Assembly: GCF_949769285.1 (NCBI RefSeq)
Contig: NZ_OX458331.1
Span: forward strand, 1-64,000
Source of the DNA: Anaerococcus sp. Marseille-Q7828
Lineage (GTDB): Bacteria; Bacillota; Clostridia; Tissierellales; Peptoniphilaceae
Direction: 5' to 3'
DNA length: 64,000 bases
This document shows positions 31,744 through 40,289 of this stretch, in pieces. Each line of letters begins with the position of its first letter. The first letter of the stretch is position 1. A program made the position numbers and the translations under genes. The notes under the pieces were generated by a model. It saw only the letters and a list, made by a program, of their open reading frames with translations. It ran no database searches and was not told the origin of the DNA.

Positions 31744-31777
31744 AAAAAAATCTCCAAACCTATAGGCTTAGAGATTC
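31744..31777 (-). terminator. Terminator after the secreted SH3/lysozyme-like gene
   Basis: On the minus strand AATCTC-T-AAGCC pairs with GGTTT-G-GAGATT around TATA, followed by a run of T. Confidence 0.8.
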
Positions 31778-31796
31778 TAAATTACTTATTTAATTA

Positions 31797-32651
31797 TTAA
31801 TACCAACCATTAGCTGCCCAGAATTGTTGAGCTGCTTCCCATGATCCGTATCTTTGTGCAACATAGTTATCAGCTGCTGCTTCTTGTTCAGCTGGTGATG
31901 CGCCATAGTGAACTAGTGATGGGTTTAATTGGTATCTACCGTAGTAACCACCGTTTGGATTGTAAGCTGTGTATGAACCGTTAGATTCTCTTTGAGCTAT
32001 CCATTCTTTTGCCCAGCTTGATGATCCTTGGTATGATTGTTGAGATTGTTGTGTTTGTTGTGCTGGTTGTTGGTAAGTTTGTGTTGTTTCTACATATTCA
32101 TATGTTTGTTTTGGTTGGATAGCTGCTACATTATTATTTGCTTTATTTGTTGTAGCTTGTGTAGCGTATTTGTTTTCGTTAGCTTTTCTAAATGTTTCTA
32201 GTAGGTTGTTGTAAACATAACCTTCTTTGTCATTTACTTTTACTTTTACATAACCATTTTCAGCAACTTCTGTAACTTCTACTAGAGTTCCAGCAGGAAG
32301 TACGCTGATAACTTCAGAGTCTATTGTTGGTTTGTTTCTAAAGTTTGTATCTGTAATAATCTTATCTTCATCTAATATATGGAAGAATCTTTTTGCTACA
32401 TATGCATCTTTACCCTCATAATCTATGTGTAGCCAATCGCCCTCATTAGATTTTATTTGGTATGCTTTTTCTCCATTTGAGATAAGTCCTAATACATTAT
32501 CTCCCATTTTTGCTTCGCTTCTAACATTTACTGCACTTGCTAGTTCTTTGTCGATAATAACCTTAGCTGCATCTGCATCTTTTGCAGAAAATCCAATTAC
32601 ACTTGGTACTATTAGTGCTGCTGCTAGGGCATACTTTTTAAAATTAAACAT
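31797..32651 (-). CDS. Secreted SH3-domain protein with lysozyme/transglycosylase-like C-terminus
   Basis: Start taken at ATG 32651, the codon below AAAGGAA and directly before the signal peptide MFNFKKYALAAALIVPSVIG with an A-x-A type cleavage region; a longer frame starts at 32678. The 284-residue exported protein has two SH3-like modules (about residues 30-90 and 95-155) that usually bind cell wall, a Gln/Thr-rich linker (about 165-215), and a C-terminal domain WIAQRESNGSY...YGRYQLN...YGSWEAAQQFW resembling Apf/SceD-type muramidases. Probably a peptidoglycan hydrolase; a WalR-like site lies upstream. Confidence 0.85.
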   Translation of the reverse strand: MFNFKKYALAAALIVPSVIGFSAKDADAAKVIIDKELASAVNVRSEAKMGDNVLGLISNGEKAYQIKSNEGDWLHIDYEGKDAYVAKRFFHILDEDKIITDTNFRNKPTIDSEVISVLPAGTLVEVTEVAENGYVKVKVNDKEGYVYNNLLETFRKANENKYATQATTNKANNNVAAIQPKQTYEYVETTQTYQQPAQQTQQSQQSYQGSSSWAKEWIAQRESNGSYTAYNPNGGYYGRYQLNPSLVHYGASPAEQEAAADNYVAQRYGSWEAAQQFWAANGWY

Positions 32652-32719
32652 TGATATATATATTCCTTTCATAGTCATAATTGACTTACTCTTCTTAATT
32701 TTCTTATTTTGTAATAATG

Positions 32720-32736
32720 GTTACAAAATATTAACA
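32720..32736 (-). promoter_or_regulatory. WalR-like binding site
   Basis: The minus strand reads TGTTAA-TATTT-TGTAAC, an exact fit to the WalR (YycF) direct repeat TGTWAH-N5-TGTWAH. It lies about 70 bases upstream of a secreted SH3/muramidase-like gene, a typical WalR target class. The consensus is short, so chance occurrence in AT-rich DNA is possible. Confidence 0.5.
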
Positions 32737-32991
32737 GAATGTTTTTTACAAGAGCTATTATACAGGCTAATTGTGTAGAAATTATGTAGCCATTAGAAAA
32801 ATGTGGATATTTTGTAAGCTTTTTATGTATTATTGTTATTTCAACGTTTCCACGCAAAGTGCTTTTTAGATTTTATCATTCATTTAGGCAGAAACTATTA
32901 ATTTTTACTATAATTCATTATTTTCGACAAAATATTCTTGTAACTAGTCAATACGGTAATTGTTACAAATTGTCTATTTTAGGCTAATTAT

Positions 32992-33020
32992 TTGCCCAGT
33001 TTTCTTCTATGTAGTAAAAT
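32992..33020 (+). promoter_or_regulatory. ddl-murF promoter
   Basis: TTGCCC (32992-32997) and TAAAAT (33015-33020) are 17 bases apart, about 30 bases before the ddl start codon. Confidence 0.6.
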
Positions 33021-33051
33021 TTTATATATTAAAGAAGAAAGTGAGATTTAT

Positions 33052-34107
33052 ATGATTAATGTCTATTTGCTTTTTGGAGGTCCATCAAGCGAGCACGATA
33101 TTTCTTTACGAAGTGCCCTAAATATTAGTAAAAACTTAGATAAAAACAAATACAAGCTAAAACTTGTCTACATTGATAAGAAAGGACATTTTTCCGAATG
33201 CTTTTCTTATATAGATACTAATGATGAGTTTTCCTTAGTAAAAGAAACAAATGATAACAAAGCTTTTAGCATAGGGGCTTTCCTCCTAGAATTAAAAGAA
33301 AATGATCCTGCAAATACTGTAATAATTCCTGCTATCCACGGAACATACGGTGAAGACGGTACTATCCAAGGATTTTTGGATTGCATAGGCTACCCTTATA
33401 TAGGAAATGGTCTCCTATCTTCTGCTATATGCATGGATAAGGTTACAAGTAATGATATTTTTTACAAAAATGGATTTAACCAAGCCAAATATCTTTACAC
33501 TTATAAAGAAGGTCTCAATAATGATTTTTTGGAAAAATGTATCAAAGAAATTGGCTTTCCTTTAATTGTTAAGCCATCTGCCAACGGATCTTCTGTCGGC
33601 GTAAGCAAGGTTACAAATAAGGATGAGCTAGAAAAAGCAATAAAGCTCGCCTTAGAATATGACGAAAAGGCCTTAGTTGAAGAGCTTATAGAAGGCCAAG
33701 AGATAGAAATTGCTGTCATTGCCAATGGGGATAGCATTGACGCATCAAAGCCTGCAGCCTACCTTACAAATCACACTTTCCTAGATTATGATGCCAAATA
33801 TTTTGACAAGGAAACTGTCGAACAACTTCCATATAAAATGGATAGTGATGATCAAACACGAGCCATTGAATTTGCCAAAAAATGTTATACAGCAGCCGGT
33901 TGCCAAGGTTTTGCTAGGGTAGATATCTTTTATAGTAAGGATAAAAACCTATATATAAATGAAATCAACACCTTCCCTGGCTTTACACCTACTTCATTTT
34001 TTGCAAGACTTTGTATGCTTATGTATGATGAAAGCTTTTCTCTTATCCTTGATAGGCTAATTGAAGATGGATTAAGGAGATATGATGATAAAAAGAAGAC
34101 TAGATGA
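33052..34107 (+). CDS. ddl: D-alanine--D-alanine ligase
   Basis: Joins two D-alanines for peptidoglycan, using ATP-grasp chemistry. ATG 33052 is chosen: the longer frame from 32992 has no ribosome-binding site, while here MINVYLLFGGPSSEHDISL aligns with the standard N-terminus. The 351 residues include HGTYGEDGTIQGFLD (near 78), the ATP-binding KPSANGSSVGVSKV (near 170) and the Mg-binding INEINTFPGFTPTS (near 302). It overlaps murF by 26 bases, so the two consecutive wall-precursor steps are co-expressed. Confidence 0.96.
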   Translation: MINVYLLFGGPSSEHDISLRSALNISKNLDKNKYKLKLVYIDKKGHFSECFSYIDTNDEFSLVKETNDNKAFSIGAFLLELKENDPANTVIIPAIHGTYGEDGTIQGFLDCIGYPYIGNGLLSSAICMDKVTSNDIFYKNGFNQAKYLYTYKEGLNNDFLEKCIKEIGFPLIVKPSANGSSVGVSKVTNKDELEKAIKLALEYDEKALVEELIEGQEIEIAVIANGDSIDASKPAAYLTNHTFLDYDAKYFDKETVEQLPYKMDSDDQTRAIEFAKKCYTAAGCQGFARVDIFYSKDKNLYINEINTFPGFTPTSFFARLCMLMYDESFSLILDRLIEDGLRRYDDKKKTR

Positions 34108-35464
34108 AATTGCTGCCATGGTCGGTGGAGTTCTTTCTGATCCTGACAAAAAAGACCTTATTATAGAAGGAGTTTCCACAGATTCTAGAACTATTGACGA
34201 AAATAACTTGTACATCCCTCTGGTTGGAGAAGTTTTTGATGGCAGAATCTTCATCAAGGAATGTGAAGAAAAGGGCGCAAGTGCTTTTTTGATAGATGAG
34301 GATTTTAAATTAAATAAAAATATTACTATTCCTTACATAATAGTAGAAGATACCAAAAAAGCCTTAAGAGACTTAGCCAAGGCTTATAGGGACCAGCTTG
34401 ATATAAAAATCGTTGCTATAACAGGTTCTAATGGCAAGACAAGTACCAAAGACATCCTAGCCCAAGTACTTGCTGAAAAGTACAAAGTTCAAAAGACTAT
34501 AGGAAACCTAAACAATGACATAGGAGTTCCAAAAACTTTGCTTGAGCTAAATGAAGATACAGAAATTGGTGTAATAGAGCTTGGCACTGACAATTTTGGA
34601 GACATATCTCTTACAACAAATCTAGTTTCGCCAGATATTGCAGGCATCCTAAATATAGGCGATAGCCACTTACTTAACTTAAAATCTAAAGAAGGCATAG
34701 CAAAGGCAAAGATGGAAATAACAGAAGCCCTAAAAAAAGATGGGGTTTTCATATATAATATAGATGATGAAACTTTAAGAAAAGAAGTTCCAAATTATAA
34801 GCTAGACGTAAGAGTTCTTACTTTTGGTATGGATGATAGTGCAGACTACAAGATTGAAAAAATATCATCTAGCTACCAAGGCATAGAGTTTAGACACGAT
34901 AGTGATATCTTCTCCTTAAAACTTGTTGGAGACCACCAAATCTATAATGCTGGATTTGCAGCTATGGTAGCTTCATTATTGGGACTAAGTACTGAAGAAA
35001 TCCAAAAAGGATTTAGAAAATGCCAATCATCAAAAAATAGGGCCGAGCTCATAGAATTAGATGGTTTTGATATCCTAGATGATGCTTATAAGTCAAATCC
35101 CCAAGCCCTACTAACTGGACTTGATATGACCTATATGCTAAATGGCTACAGCAAAAAAATTGTTGTTTTAGCCGATATGCTTGAACTAGGTGATGATGAA
35201 GAAAGTTTACACTTTGAAATAGGAGAAAAAATCAATCCAAACCAAATAGACTACTGCCTATTCTATGGTCCCCTATCCAAACATATGTACGAAGGAGCCT
35301 TGCAAAATTTCCCAAAATCCAGAGCCTTTTATTTTGAAGATAAGGAAGATATTTGTAACAAGCTAAAACAATTGATAAGCAAATCAACCCTGGTCTTTGT
35401 AAAAGGATCTCACGGTATGCATATGGAAGAAATAATCGAGTGCATCAGAAATCTAAATATATAA
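34082..35464 (+). CDS. murF: UDP-MurNAc-tripeptide--D-Ala-D-Ala ligase
   Basis: Adds the D-Ala-D-Ala made by Ddl to the UDP-muramyl tripeptide. The 460-residue product has the substrate domain STDSRTI (near 31), the Mur-ligase ATP loop AITGSNGKTSTKD (near 113), NLNNDIGVPKTLL, and the late DDAYKSNP motif of MurF (near 338). Start at ATG 34082 below AAGGAGA, inside the end of ddl. Followed after nine bases by a PfkB kinase gene. Confidence 0.96.
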   Translation: MMIKRRLDEIAAMVGGVLSDPDKKDLIIEGVSTDSRTIDENNLYIPLVGEVFDGRIFIKECEEKGASAFLIDEDFKLNKNITIPYIIVEDTKKALRDLAKAYRDQLDIKIVAITGSNGKTSTKDILAQVLAEKYKVQKTIGNLNNDIGVPKTLLELNEDTEIGVIELGTDNFGDISLTTNLVSPDIAGILNIGDSHLLNLKSKEGIAKAKMEITEALKKDGVFIYNIDDETLRKEVPNYKLDVRVLTFGMDDSADYKIEKISSSYQGIEFRHDSDIFSLKLVGDHQIYNAGFAAMVASLLGLSTEEIQKGFRKCQSSKNRAELIELDGFDILDDAYKSNPQALLTGLDMTYMLNGYSKKIVVLADMLELGDDEESLHFEIGEKINPNQIDYCLFYGPLSKHMYEGALQNFPKSRAFYFEDKEDICNKLKQLISKSTLVFVKGSHGMHMEEIIECIRNLNI

Positions 35465-35473
35465 GGAGCGACT

Positions 35474-36406
35474 ATGATTTATACTGTAACCCTAAACCCA
35501 TCAATTGATCTTTTTGTAGAACTTGATGAGCTAACTATGGGTCAAAGAAACAACATATTAGCGGAAAGAACCCTACCAGGTGGAAAAGCCCTAAATGTAT
35601 CTAGAGTCCTATCTGCCCTTAGAATTCCAACTGTTGCCACTGGTTTTGTCGGTGGTTACCAAGGTGAATTCATCAAACAATGGCTTAGAAACGAAGATAT
35701 TACCGCTGACTTTGTCGAAACTGAGGCAGAGAACCGTACCAATATCAAAATTTTTAAAAACAAGGAAGAAACTGTAATCAACTATCCTGGTAAGAGAATA
35801 TCAGCAAAGGAACTAGACGAGCTTCTTTACTACCTATCTAGGGTTAGAGAGGGAGATGTGCTAATCTTTGGTGGTTCTGTACCTCCAATGGAAGAAAGCC
35901 AAAGTAGAGACATCTACGATAGACTTGTATCAGTAGCAACATCAAATAAGGCCAAATTTGTTGCAGACGTGCCAAGCCAATATTTGATGAATGTTGTTAA
36001 GGCAAAACCTGCTCTAGTAAAACCAAACGGCGAAGATATAGAAAGAATTTTCGGTGTAGAAATCGCAGATAGAAATGATTATATACCTTATGGCAAAAAG
36101 CTTAGAGAAATGGGAGCGGAGAATGTAATCATCTCCTACGGAGCCCAAGGCTCTATGCTATTTACCGGAGATAAGGTCTATGGATCAAATGAGATAGACG
36201 ATGGTAGAGAGATCATAAATACAACAGCTTGTAGAGATTCTATGATTGCTGGTTTCTTGGGATCCAAGGTAAAAGATGGCAGCCCAGTAGAAGCCTACAA
36301 GATGTCAATTGCTGCCGCATCTGCTACAGCCCGTGTCCTAGACTTGCCAACTCACGATGAAATTATAGGCATGCTAGATTACGTTAATATCGAAGAAATA
36401 GAATAA
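35474..36406 (+). CDS. PfkB-family sugar-phosphate kinase (1-phosphofructokinase/tagatose-6-P kinase type)
   Basis: A 310-residue ribokinase-fold protein with the FruK/LacC N-terminus IYTVTLNPSIDLFVELDEL and the first PfkB block PGGKALNVSRVLSALRIPT (residues 36-54). It would phosphorylate a hexose phosphate. The second block, which normally reads G-A-G-D around the catalytic aspartate, here reads NTTACRDSMIAGFLGS: the Asp is kept but both glycines of the anion hole are replaced. It follows murF by nine bases, away from any fructose PTS, so the substrate is open. Confidence 0.85.
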   Translation: MIYTVTLNPSIDLFVELDELTMGQRNNILAERTLPGGKALNVSRVLSALRIPTVATGFVGGYQGEFIKQWLRNEDITADFVETEAENRTNIKIFKNKEETVINYPGKRISAKELDELLYYLSRVREGDVLIFGGSVPPMEESQSRDIYDRLVSVATSNKAKFVADVPSQYLMNVVKAKPALVKPNGEDIERIFGVEIADRNDYIPYGKKLREMGAENVIISYGAQGSMLFTGDKVYGSNEIDDGREIINTTACRDSMIAGFLGSKVKDGSPVEAYKMSIAAASATARVLDLPTHDEIIGMLDYVNIEEIE

Positions 36407-36410
36407 ATTA

Positions 36411-36457
36411 AAAATTGCCCCTAAGCTTAACTTTGTGCGAAGCTTAGGGGCAATTTT
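36411..36457. terminator. Strong bidirectional terminator
   Basis: AAAATTGCCCCTAAGCTT pairs perfectly with AAGCTTAGGGGCAATTTT, an 18-base-pair stem with an 11-base loop. It separates the convergent PfkB kinase and uridine phosphorylase genes. Confidence 0.92.
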
Positions 36458-36458
36458 G

Positions 36459-37235
36459 CTAGGATTTTCTCTTATCTTTTTCTATTAATTTTCTCAAGGC
36501 TTCAATGCCTACTTTGATAGCCATTTCTGTGTCGTGGACTACTGGATTTTCTAGGCCCTGTTTTTCTCTTTCTTGGTTTGCCACTACTAAAAAGCAGGAT
36601 CCTGCTCTAACTCTTAGGTAGTTTGCTACTGTAAAAAGGGCAGCAGATTCCATCTCACTTGCAAGAGTTCCCATTTTCACCCAGGCATTCCACTTATTTT
36701 CTAGTTCATAGGAAATAGGCATTTTGTCTGGTTCATGTTGGCCATAGAAGCTATCCTTGCATTGAACTACTCCAACATGACTAGTTAGATTTAATGAATT
36801 AGCAGCATCTTTTAGTGCACTTGTCACTTCAAAATTACTTACTGCTGGAAATTCTATTGGGGCGTATTCGCGGCTGGTACCCTCTGCTCTTATTGCTGCA
36901 TTGGCTATTACTACATCTCCACTTTTTACATCTGTTTGCATGCCACCACAGGTTCCTACCCTGATAAAGGTATGAGCTCCTGATTTGACCAACTCTTCCA
37001 TAGCTATGGCAGCTGATGGTCCACCTATTCCTGTTGATGTTACAGAAACTTTTTCTCCATCAAGATAGCCTGTATAGGTCACATATTCACGTCTATCAGC
37101 AACTAACTTTGGATTGTCAAAATGTGCCGCAATTTTTTCACATCTTTTTGGATCTCCTGGCAATATTACATACTTGCCAATCATATCTTCATTTACACCC
37201 ACATGATATTGGGTGTTATCTTCGCTATAATGCAT
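36459..37235 (-). CDS. udp: Uridine phosphorylase
   Basis: Cleaves uridine with phosphate to uracil and ribose 1-phosphate for salvage. The 258-residue protein shows the nucleoside-phosphorylase family elements [15 protein letters not shown] (near residue 27), [16 protein letters not shown] (near 67), FIRVGTCGG (near 90), and the late MESAALF substrate segment; the [10 protein letters not shown] stretch is typical of uridine rather than purine enzymes. It is eight bases after the dCMP deaminase gene, so nucleotide-salvage genes are paired. Confidence 0.92.
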   Translation of the reverse strand: MHYSEDNTQYHVGVNEDMIGKYVILPGDPKRCEKIAAHFDNPKLVADRREYVTYTGYLDGEKVSVTSTGIGGPSAAIAMEELVKSGAHTFIRVGTCGGMQTDVKSGDVVIANAAIRAEGTSREYAPIEFPAVSNFEVTSALKDAANSLNLTSHVGVVQCKDSFYGQHEPDKMPISYELENKWNAWVKMGTLASEMESAALFTVANYLRVRAGSCFLVVANQEREKQGLENPVVHDTEMAIKVGIEALRKLIEKDKRKS

Positions 37236-37243
37236 AGTCTCTC

Positions 37244-37690
37244 CTAATCTAAATCTGGCAGTTCAATCTTTTCATAGCTTATATTATTGCGCTCTAGAAG
37301 CTCTATTGCATATTCATCTACCCTATAGGCTTCTCTATAGTAAATCTTTTTTATTCCTGCTTGGATCAAGCTTTTTGTACAGTTTAGGCATGGGAAATGA
37401 GTAACATAAGCCTTGCAACCTTTTACTGAAATACCTTCCTTGGCACAATACAAAAGTGCGTTCATTTCAGCATGGATGGTTGCTATACAGTGGCCATCTC
37501 GCATGGTATGGCCTATCTCATCACAATGAGGATTGCCTTTGATAGAGCCATTGTAACCAGTAGTTACTATCCTATTGTCCTCGTTTACTATCACACAACC
37601 TACATAAGCCCTATCACAAGTGCCACGTTCTGACACTGTGATAGCTAGGTTCATAAAATATTCATCCCAAGTTAATCGATCTTTTGCCAT
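37244..37690 (-). CDS. dCMP deaminase (ComEB-like)
   Basis: Converts dCMP to dUMP, feeding dTMP synthesis. The 148-residue protein has the zinc-binding deaminase motifs [10 protein letters not shown] (His and catalytic Glu, near residue 70) and PCLNCTKSL (two Cys ligands, near residue 98), with an extra Cys/His pair near the N-terminus typical of dCMP deaminases. It sits between an ABC permease gene and uridine phosphorylase with short gaps, suggesting one transcript. Confidence 0.93.
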   Translation of the reverse strand: MAKDRLTWDEYFMNLAITVSERGTCDRAYVGCVIVNEDNRIVTTGYNGSIKGNPHCDEIGHTMRDGHCIATIHAEMNALLYCAKEGISVKGCKAYVTHFPCLNCTKSLIQAGIKKIYYREAYRVDEYAIELLERNNISYEKIELPDLD

Positions 37691-37707
37691 AAAGTTCTCC
37701 TTAAAGT

Positions 37708-38952
37708 CTAAAATTTAAGTCTTACTTTAAATAGAATATCAAATAGTTTTATACTTATCAAGAGTGCAACTACATATATTATAAGCTCTAGTATCATACT
37801 TCCCATACCACTGATTGGAGCTGACCCTATTAAGTATAAAACTGTTGTAAATGATAATATACCCCAAATCTTGGCAATGTATTCAACTGGCTTTGATATT
37901 ATTAGGTAACCAGATTTTTCTGAAGATGACTTGCTGTTGATTAGATAGGCGAGCAAGGTCCAAAGTCCAGCCACTATTATATAGCCTATTATATTTGGAT
38001 AATCCATCTTTACGTTGATTAGGGAGAAAAATGGCTTTAATACGCCTGGTAAATTTTCAACAAATTTAGAAAAGCTACTAGATGCACTGCTTGCAAAATC
38101 CGGAGCAAAAATCATCAAAAATACATCAACTATATATCTTAGTAATTCTATGGATCCTATGGCAATGATTCCAAGGCCAGCGTGACCTAAAAAGTTTCCT
38201 GCAATCATACCTGTAGATACAGTTATAAAACTTGTCGCAAATATTAATAGGATTGATTGTAAGATAGGATCTCCTAATTTTGAAAAATCCATCAAAGGTG
38301 CAAAATCTGATGAGCTAATCATTGCTATATTTAAAAGCAAATTGATTAAAAACATAGCTAGGCCAATTATAAATACAACTAGGGCCTTCATCCAAACTTC
38401 ATCTCTTTTCTTCCATGGAAACATCAAGGTGAAATCATAAAAGGACAATGACTGTTCTAGAGAAGTTATAAGCATAGCTAAGATTGCAACTAGAACTACT
38501 ATACCAAACGCAGTGTCCTCTATATAATAAGTAAAGATATTAGAAACTTCTAAGTTGGATTCTTTGATATTTTGAAAAGTCCTATAATTTGATTCATATT
38601 CCCAAAACTTGGACCCATACTTATTTATGGCCTTATCAGAATAATCATTCCAATCTTCATCAGCAAGATTTTTCATTTCTTCATCTGTAAGGATTCCATA
38701 TTTTTCGGCATATTTATCAGCTATAGTAGAAGCCTCATCCAAATACTCTTTTGTTATTTTACCATCATTATCGATGCTTATATCCAAATCTTCAGCCATG
38801 ACATTTACAGAACCCCTTAGATTTTCTGCTTCATTTTTTAGCCTTGCCCTAGATTGTAAACCGTATGTCATAGCAATCATTAAGGATATCAATAATATCC
38901 AGATTCCATATCTTTTTACGGTAATCTTAAATAAGTTTTTAAAATCACTCAT
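37708..38952 (-). CDS. ABC transporter permease
   Basis: A 414-residue membrane protein. After a first helix (about 15-33) comes an extracytoplasmic or loop segment of about 110 residues, then a set of about five to six more helices from residue 145 onwards. No ATPase motifs, so it needs the partner gene that overlaps its start by four bases. Together with the GntR regulator this forms a YtrA-YtrB-like three-gene module; such modules often export antimicrobials, but the cargo here is unknown. Confidence 0.82.
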   Translation of the reverse strand: MSDFKNLFKITVKRYGIWILLISLMIAMTYGLQSRARLKNEAENLRGSVNVMAEDLDISIDNDGKITKEYLDEASTIADKYAEKYGILTDEEMKNLADEDWNDYSDKAINKYGSKFWEYESNYRTFQNIKESNLEVSNIFTYYIEDTAFGIVVLVAILAMLITSLEQSLSFYDFTLMFPWKKRDEVWMKALVVFIIGLAMFLINLLLNIAMISSSDFAPLMDFSKLGDPILQSILLIFATSFITVSTGMIAGNFLGHAGLGIIAIGSIELLRYIVDVFLMIFAPDFASSASSSFSKFVENLPGVLKPFFSLINVKMDYPNIIGYIIVAGLWTLLAYLINSKSSSEKSGYLIISKPVEYIAKIWGILSFTTVLYLIGSAPISGMGSMILELIIYVVALLISIKLFDILFKVRLKF

Positions 38953-39815
38953 TTTCTAGCTCCTTCTTCTAGGTAGAAGTAATCTTCCACCTTTACTTCT
39001 AGCTTGTCATATTGGACTATCTCAGAATCAGCCAAAAGTTCATCTAAAAATTCGCCCTTAGCATCAATAAGTATGGTATAGACCCTACCAATATTTGATA
39101 TAATGACCGATTTATTTCTTATATTTTCTGGCAATTTATCCTTTACTACAATTTGCAATTTATTTAGTGATAGATTTTCCTCATCGTGAGTCTTGTTCAA
39201 TACTCCCTCTTTTGATAGGTAGTATATCTCATCACAAATACCCGATAGGTCAGAAAGCTCGTGGCTTGATGCAAAAACAGCACAACCCTTATCCCTTGCG
39301 TCTAGTAAGTATTCGATGATGCGACGTCTATTTAGGATATCCATACCATCTAAGACCTCATCGACCAAGATGACCTTGGCATTTGATGCAAGCACACAGA
39401 TAAGACCAAGAAGGTTTTTCTCACCCTTTGAAAGGTTTCTTATATTTGCCTTAGGATTATAAGAAAATTTTCCTATCTCCTCATTGAAAAAATCTTTATC
39501 AAAGGTCGGATAAAGTATTTCATAGTATTCTGGAAGCTGGTCAATCTTGTAATAATTGAAATAATCGAACCTATCTGGCAAATATGCCAAATTCTCTATA
39601 GTCCTAGGATTGATGTCCAAAGACTTGCCATCTATTTTAATTTTGCCTGAATCTTCTTTGTATATACCTGCTATTATCTTAAGTAGAGTAGTTTTCCCGC
39701 TACCATTTCTACCAACAAGTCCCGTTATGATTCCCTCTTCTAGACTAAAAGTTACATTGTCCAAAACTTTATTGTCATCAAAGGCCTTATTTACATTGAT
39801 GGCTTCTACAATCAT
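38949..39815 (-). CDS. ABC transporter ATP-binding protein
   Basis: A 288-residue ATPase with Walker A GRNGSGKTT (residues 35-43), the signature LSKGEKN near 128, Walker B VILVDEVLDGMD near 150 and the H-loop ASSHEL near 183. The C-terminal 80 residues are a divergent extension. It overlaps the GntR gene upstream and the permease gene downstream by four bases each, so translation is coupled through the module. Confidence 0.93.
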   Translation of the reverse strand: MIVEAINVNKAFDDNKVLDNVTFSLEEGIITGLVGRNGSGKTTLLKIIAGIYKEDSGKIKIDGKSLDINPRTIENLAYLPDRFDYFNYYKIDQLPEYYEILYPTFDKDFFNEEIGKFSYNPKANIRNLSKGEKNLLGLICVLASNAKVILVDEVLDGMDILNRRRIIEYLLDARDKGCAVFASSHELSDLSGICDEIYYLSKEGVLNKTHDEENLSLNKLQIVVKDKLPENIRNKSVIISNIGRVYTILIDAKGEFLDELLADSEIVQYDKLEVKVEDYFYLEEGARK

Positions 39816-40177
39816 AAATCTTTACCTGCTCTTTCATATAACTTTATAACATCATCTAGGGTAATGCCTAGATATTTTGCCTCTATAAAATCATCTGTTA
39901 ATTTCTTGTTCAAATCATCTATTCTATCTAGGAATTTCGCGTCATCAAAGGATATAAATGTACCTATTCCTGCCTGAGTTTCGATAATTCCTTGCCTATC
40001 CAACTCTTTAAATGCCTTGGAAACTGTTGCTTGGTTAACTAATAGTTCTCTCGATAGCTCCCTAACTGATGGGAACCTATCGCCATTTCTAAAATATCCC
40101 TTTGCAATAGCTAGCTTTGTTTGATCAACTATCTGCATATAAAGAGGTGTATCCAAATTTGCATTTAATTCAAACAA
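39812..40177 (-). CDS. GntR-family regulator, YtrA type
   Basis: A 121-residue repressor: a GntR winged helix (about residues 10-78, RFPSVRELSRELLVNQATVSKAF) plus a short 40-residue helical tail, the YtrA architecture that usually represses its own ABC transporter operon. An inverted repeat that fits as its operator lies just downstream of the promoter (40193-40215). It is first in the overlapping three-gene module. Confidence 0.92.
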   Translation of the reverse strand: MFELNANLDTPLYMQIVDQTKLAIAKGYFRNGDRFPSVRELSRELLVNQATVSKAFKELDRQGIIETQAGIGTFISFDDAKFLDRIDDLNKKLTDDFIEAKYLGITLDDVIKLYERAGKDL

Positions 40178-40192
40178 TTTGTCCTCCTTTTA

Positions 40193-40215
40193 GTGTAGGG
40201 TATGATGCCATACAC
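40193..40215 (-). promoter_or_regulatory. Probable GntR/YtrA operator
   Basis: GTGTAGGG and CCATACAC pair (seven of eight positions) around a seven-base centre. The dyad covers the bases just downstream of the predicted start site of the GntR-ABC operon, where a repressor would block elongation or initiation. Confidence 0.6.
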
Positions 40216-40226
40216 CTTATAAATAA

Positions 40227-40254
40227 ATTATAGCATCTTTATGTCATTTGTCAA
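40227..40254 (-). promoter_or_regulatory. Promoter of the GntR-ABC operon
   Basis: Minus-strand TTGACA (40249-40254) and TATAAT (40227-40232), 16 bases apart, with TGC before the -10 box forming an extended -10 element. A second TTGACA lies eight bases further upstream. Confidence 0.82.
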
Positions 40255-40264
40255 TTTGTCAAAG

Positions 40265-40287
40265 AAAAAAGAGCACTATAAGTGCTC
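40265..40287 (-). terminator. Cardiolipin synthase terminator
   Basis: GAGCACT and AGTGCTC pair around three bases, followed on the minus strand by six T. It begins two bases after the cls stop. Confidence 0.85.
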
Positions 40288-40289
40288 AA

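Larger units (their letters stand above)
32652..33051. other. 400-base divergent spacer before ddl
   Basis: The spacer holds the promoter regions of the secreted hydrolase-like gene (minus) and of ddl (plus). Besides the WalR-like box and ddl promoter listed separately, it has an inverted repeat TTTTGTAA-6-TTACAAAA around 32707-32728 and TGTAAC...GTTACA around 32940-32966. No coding potential or RNA gene was seen. Confidence 0.6.
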
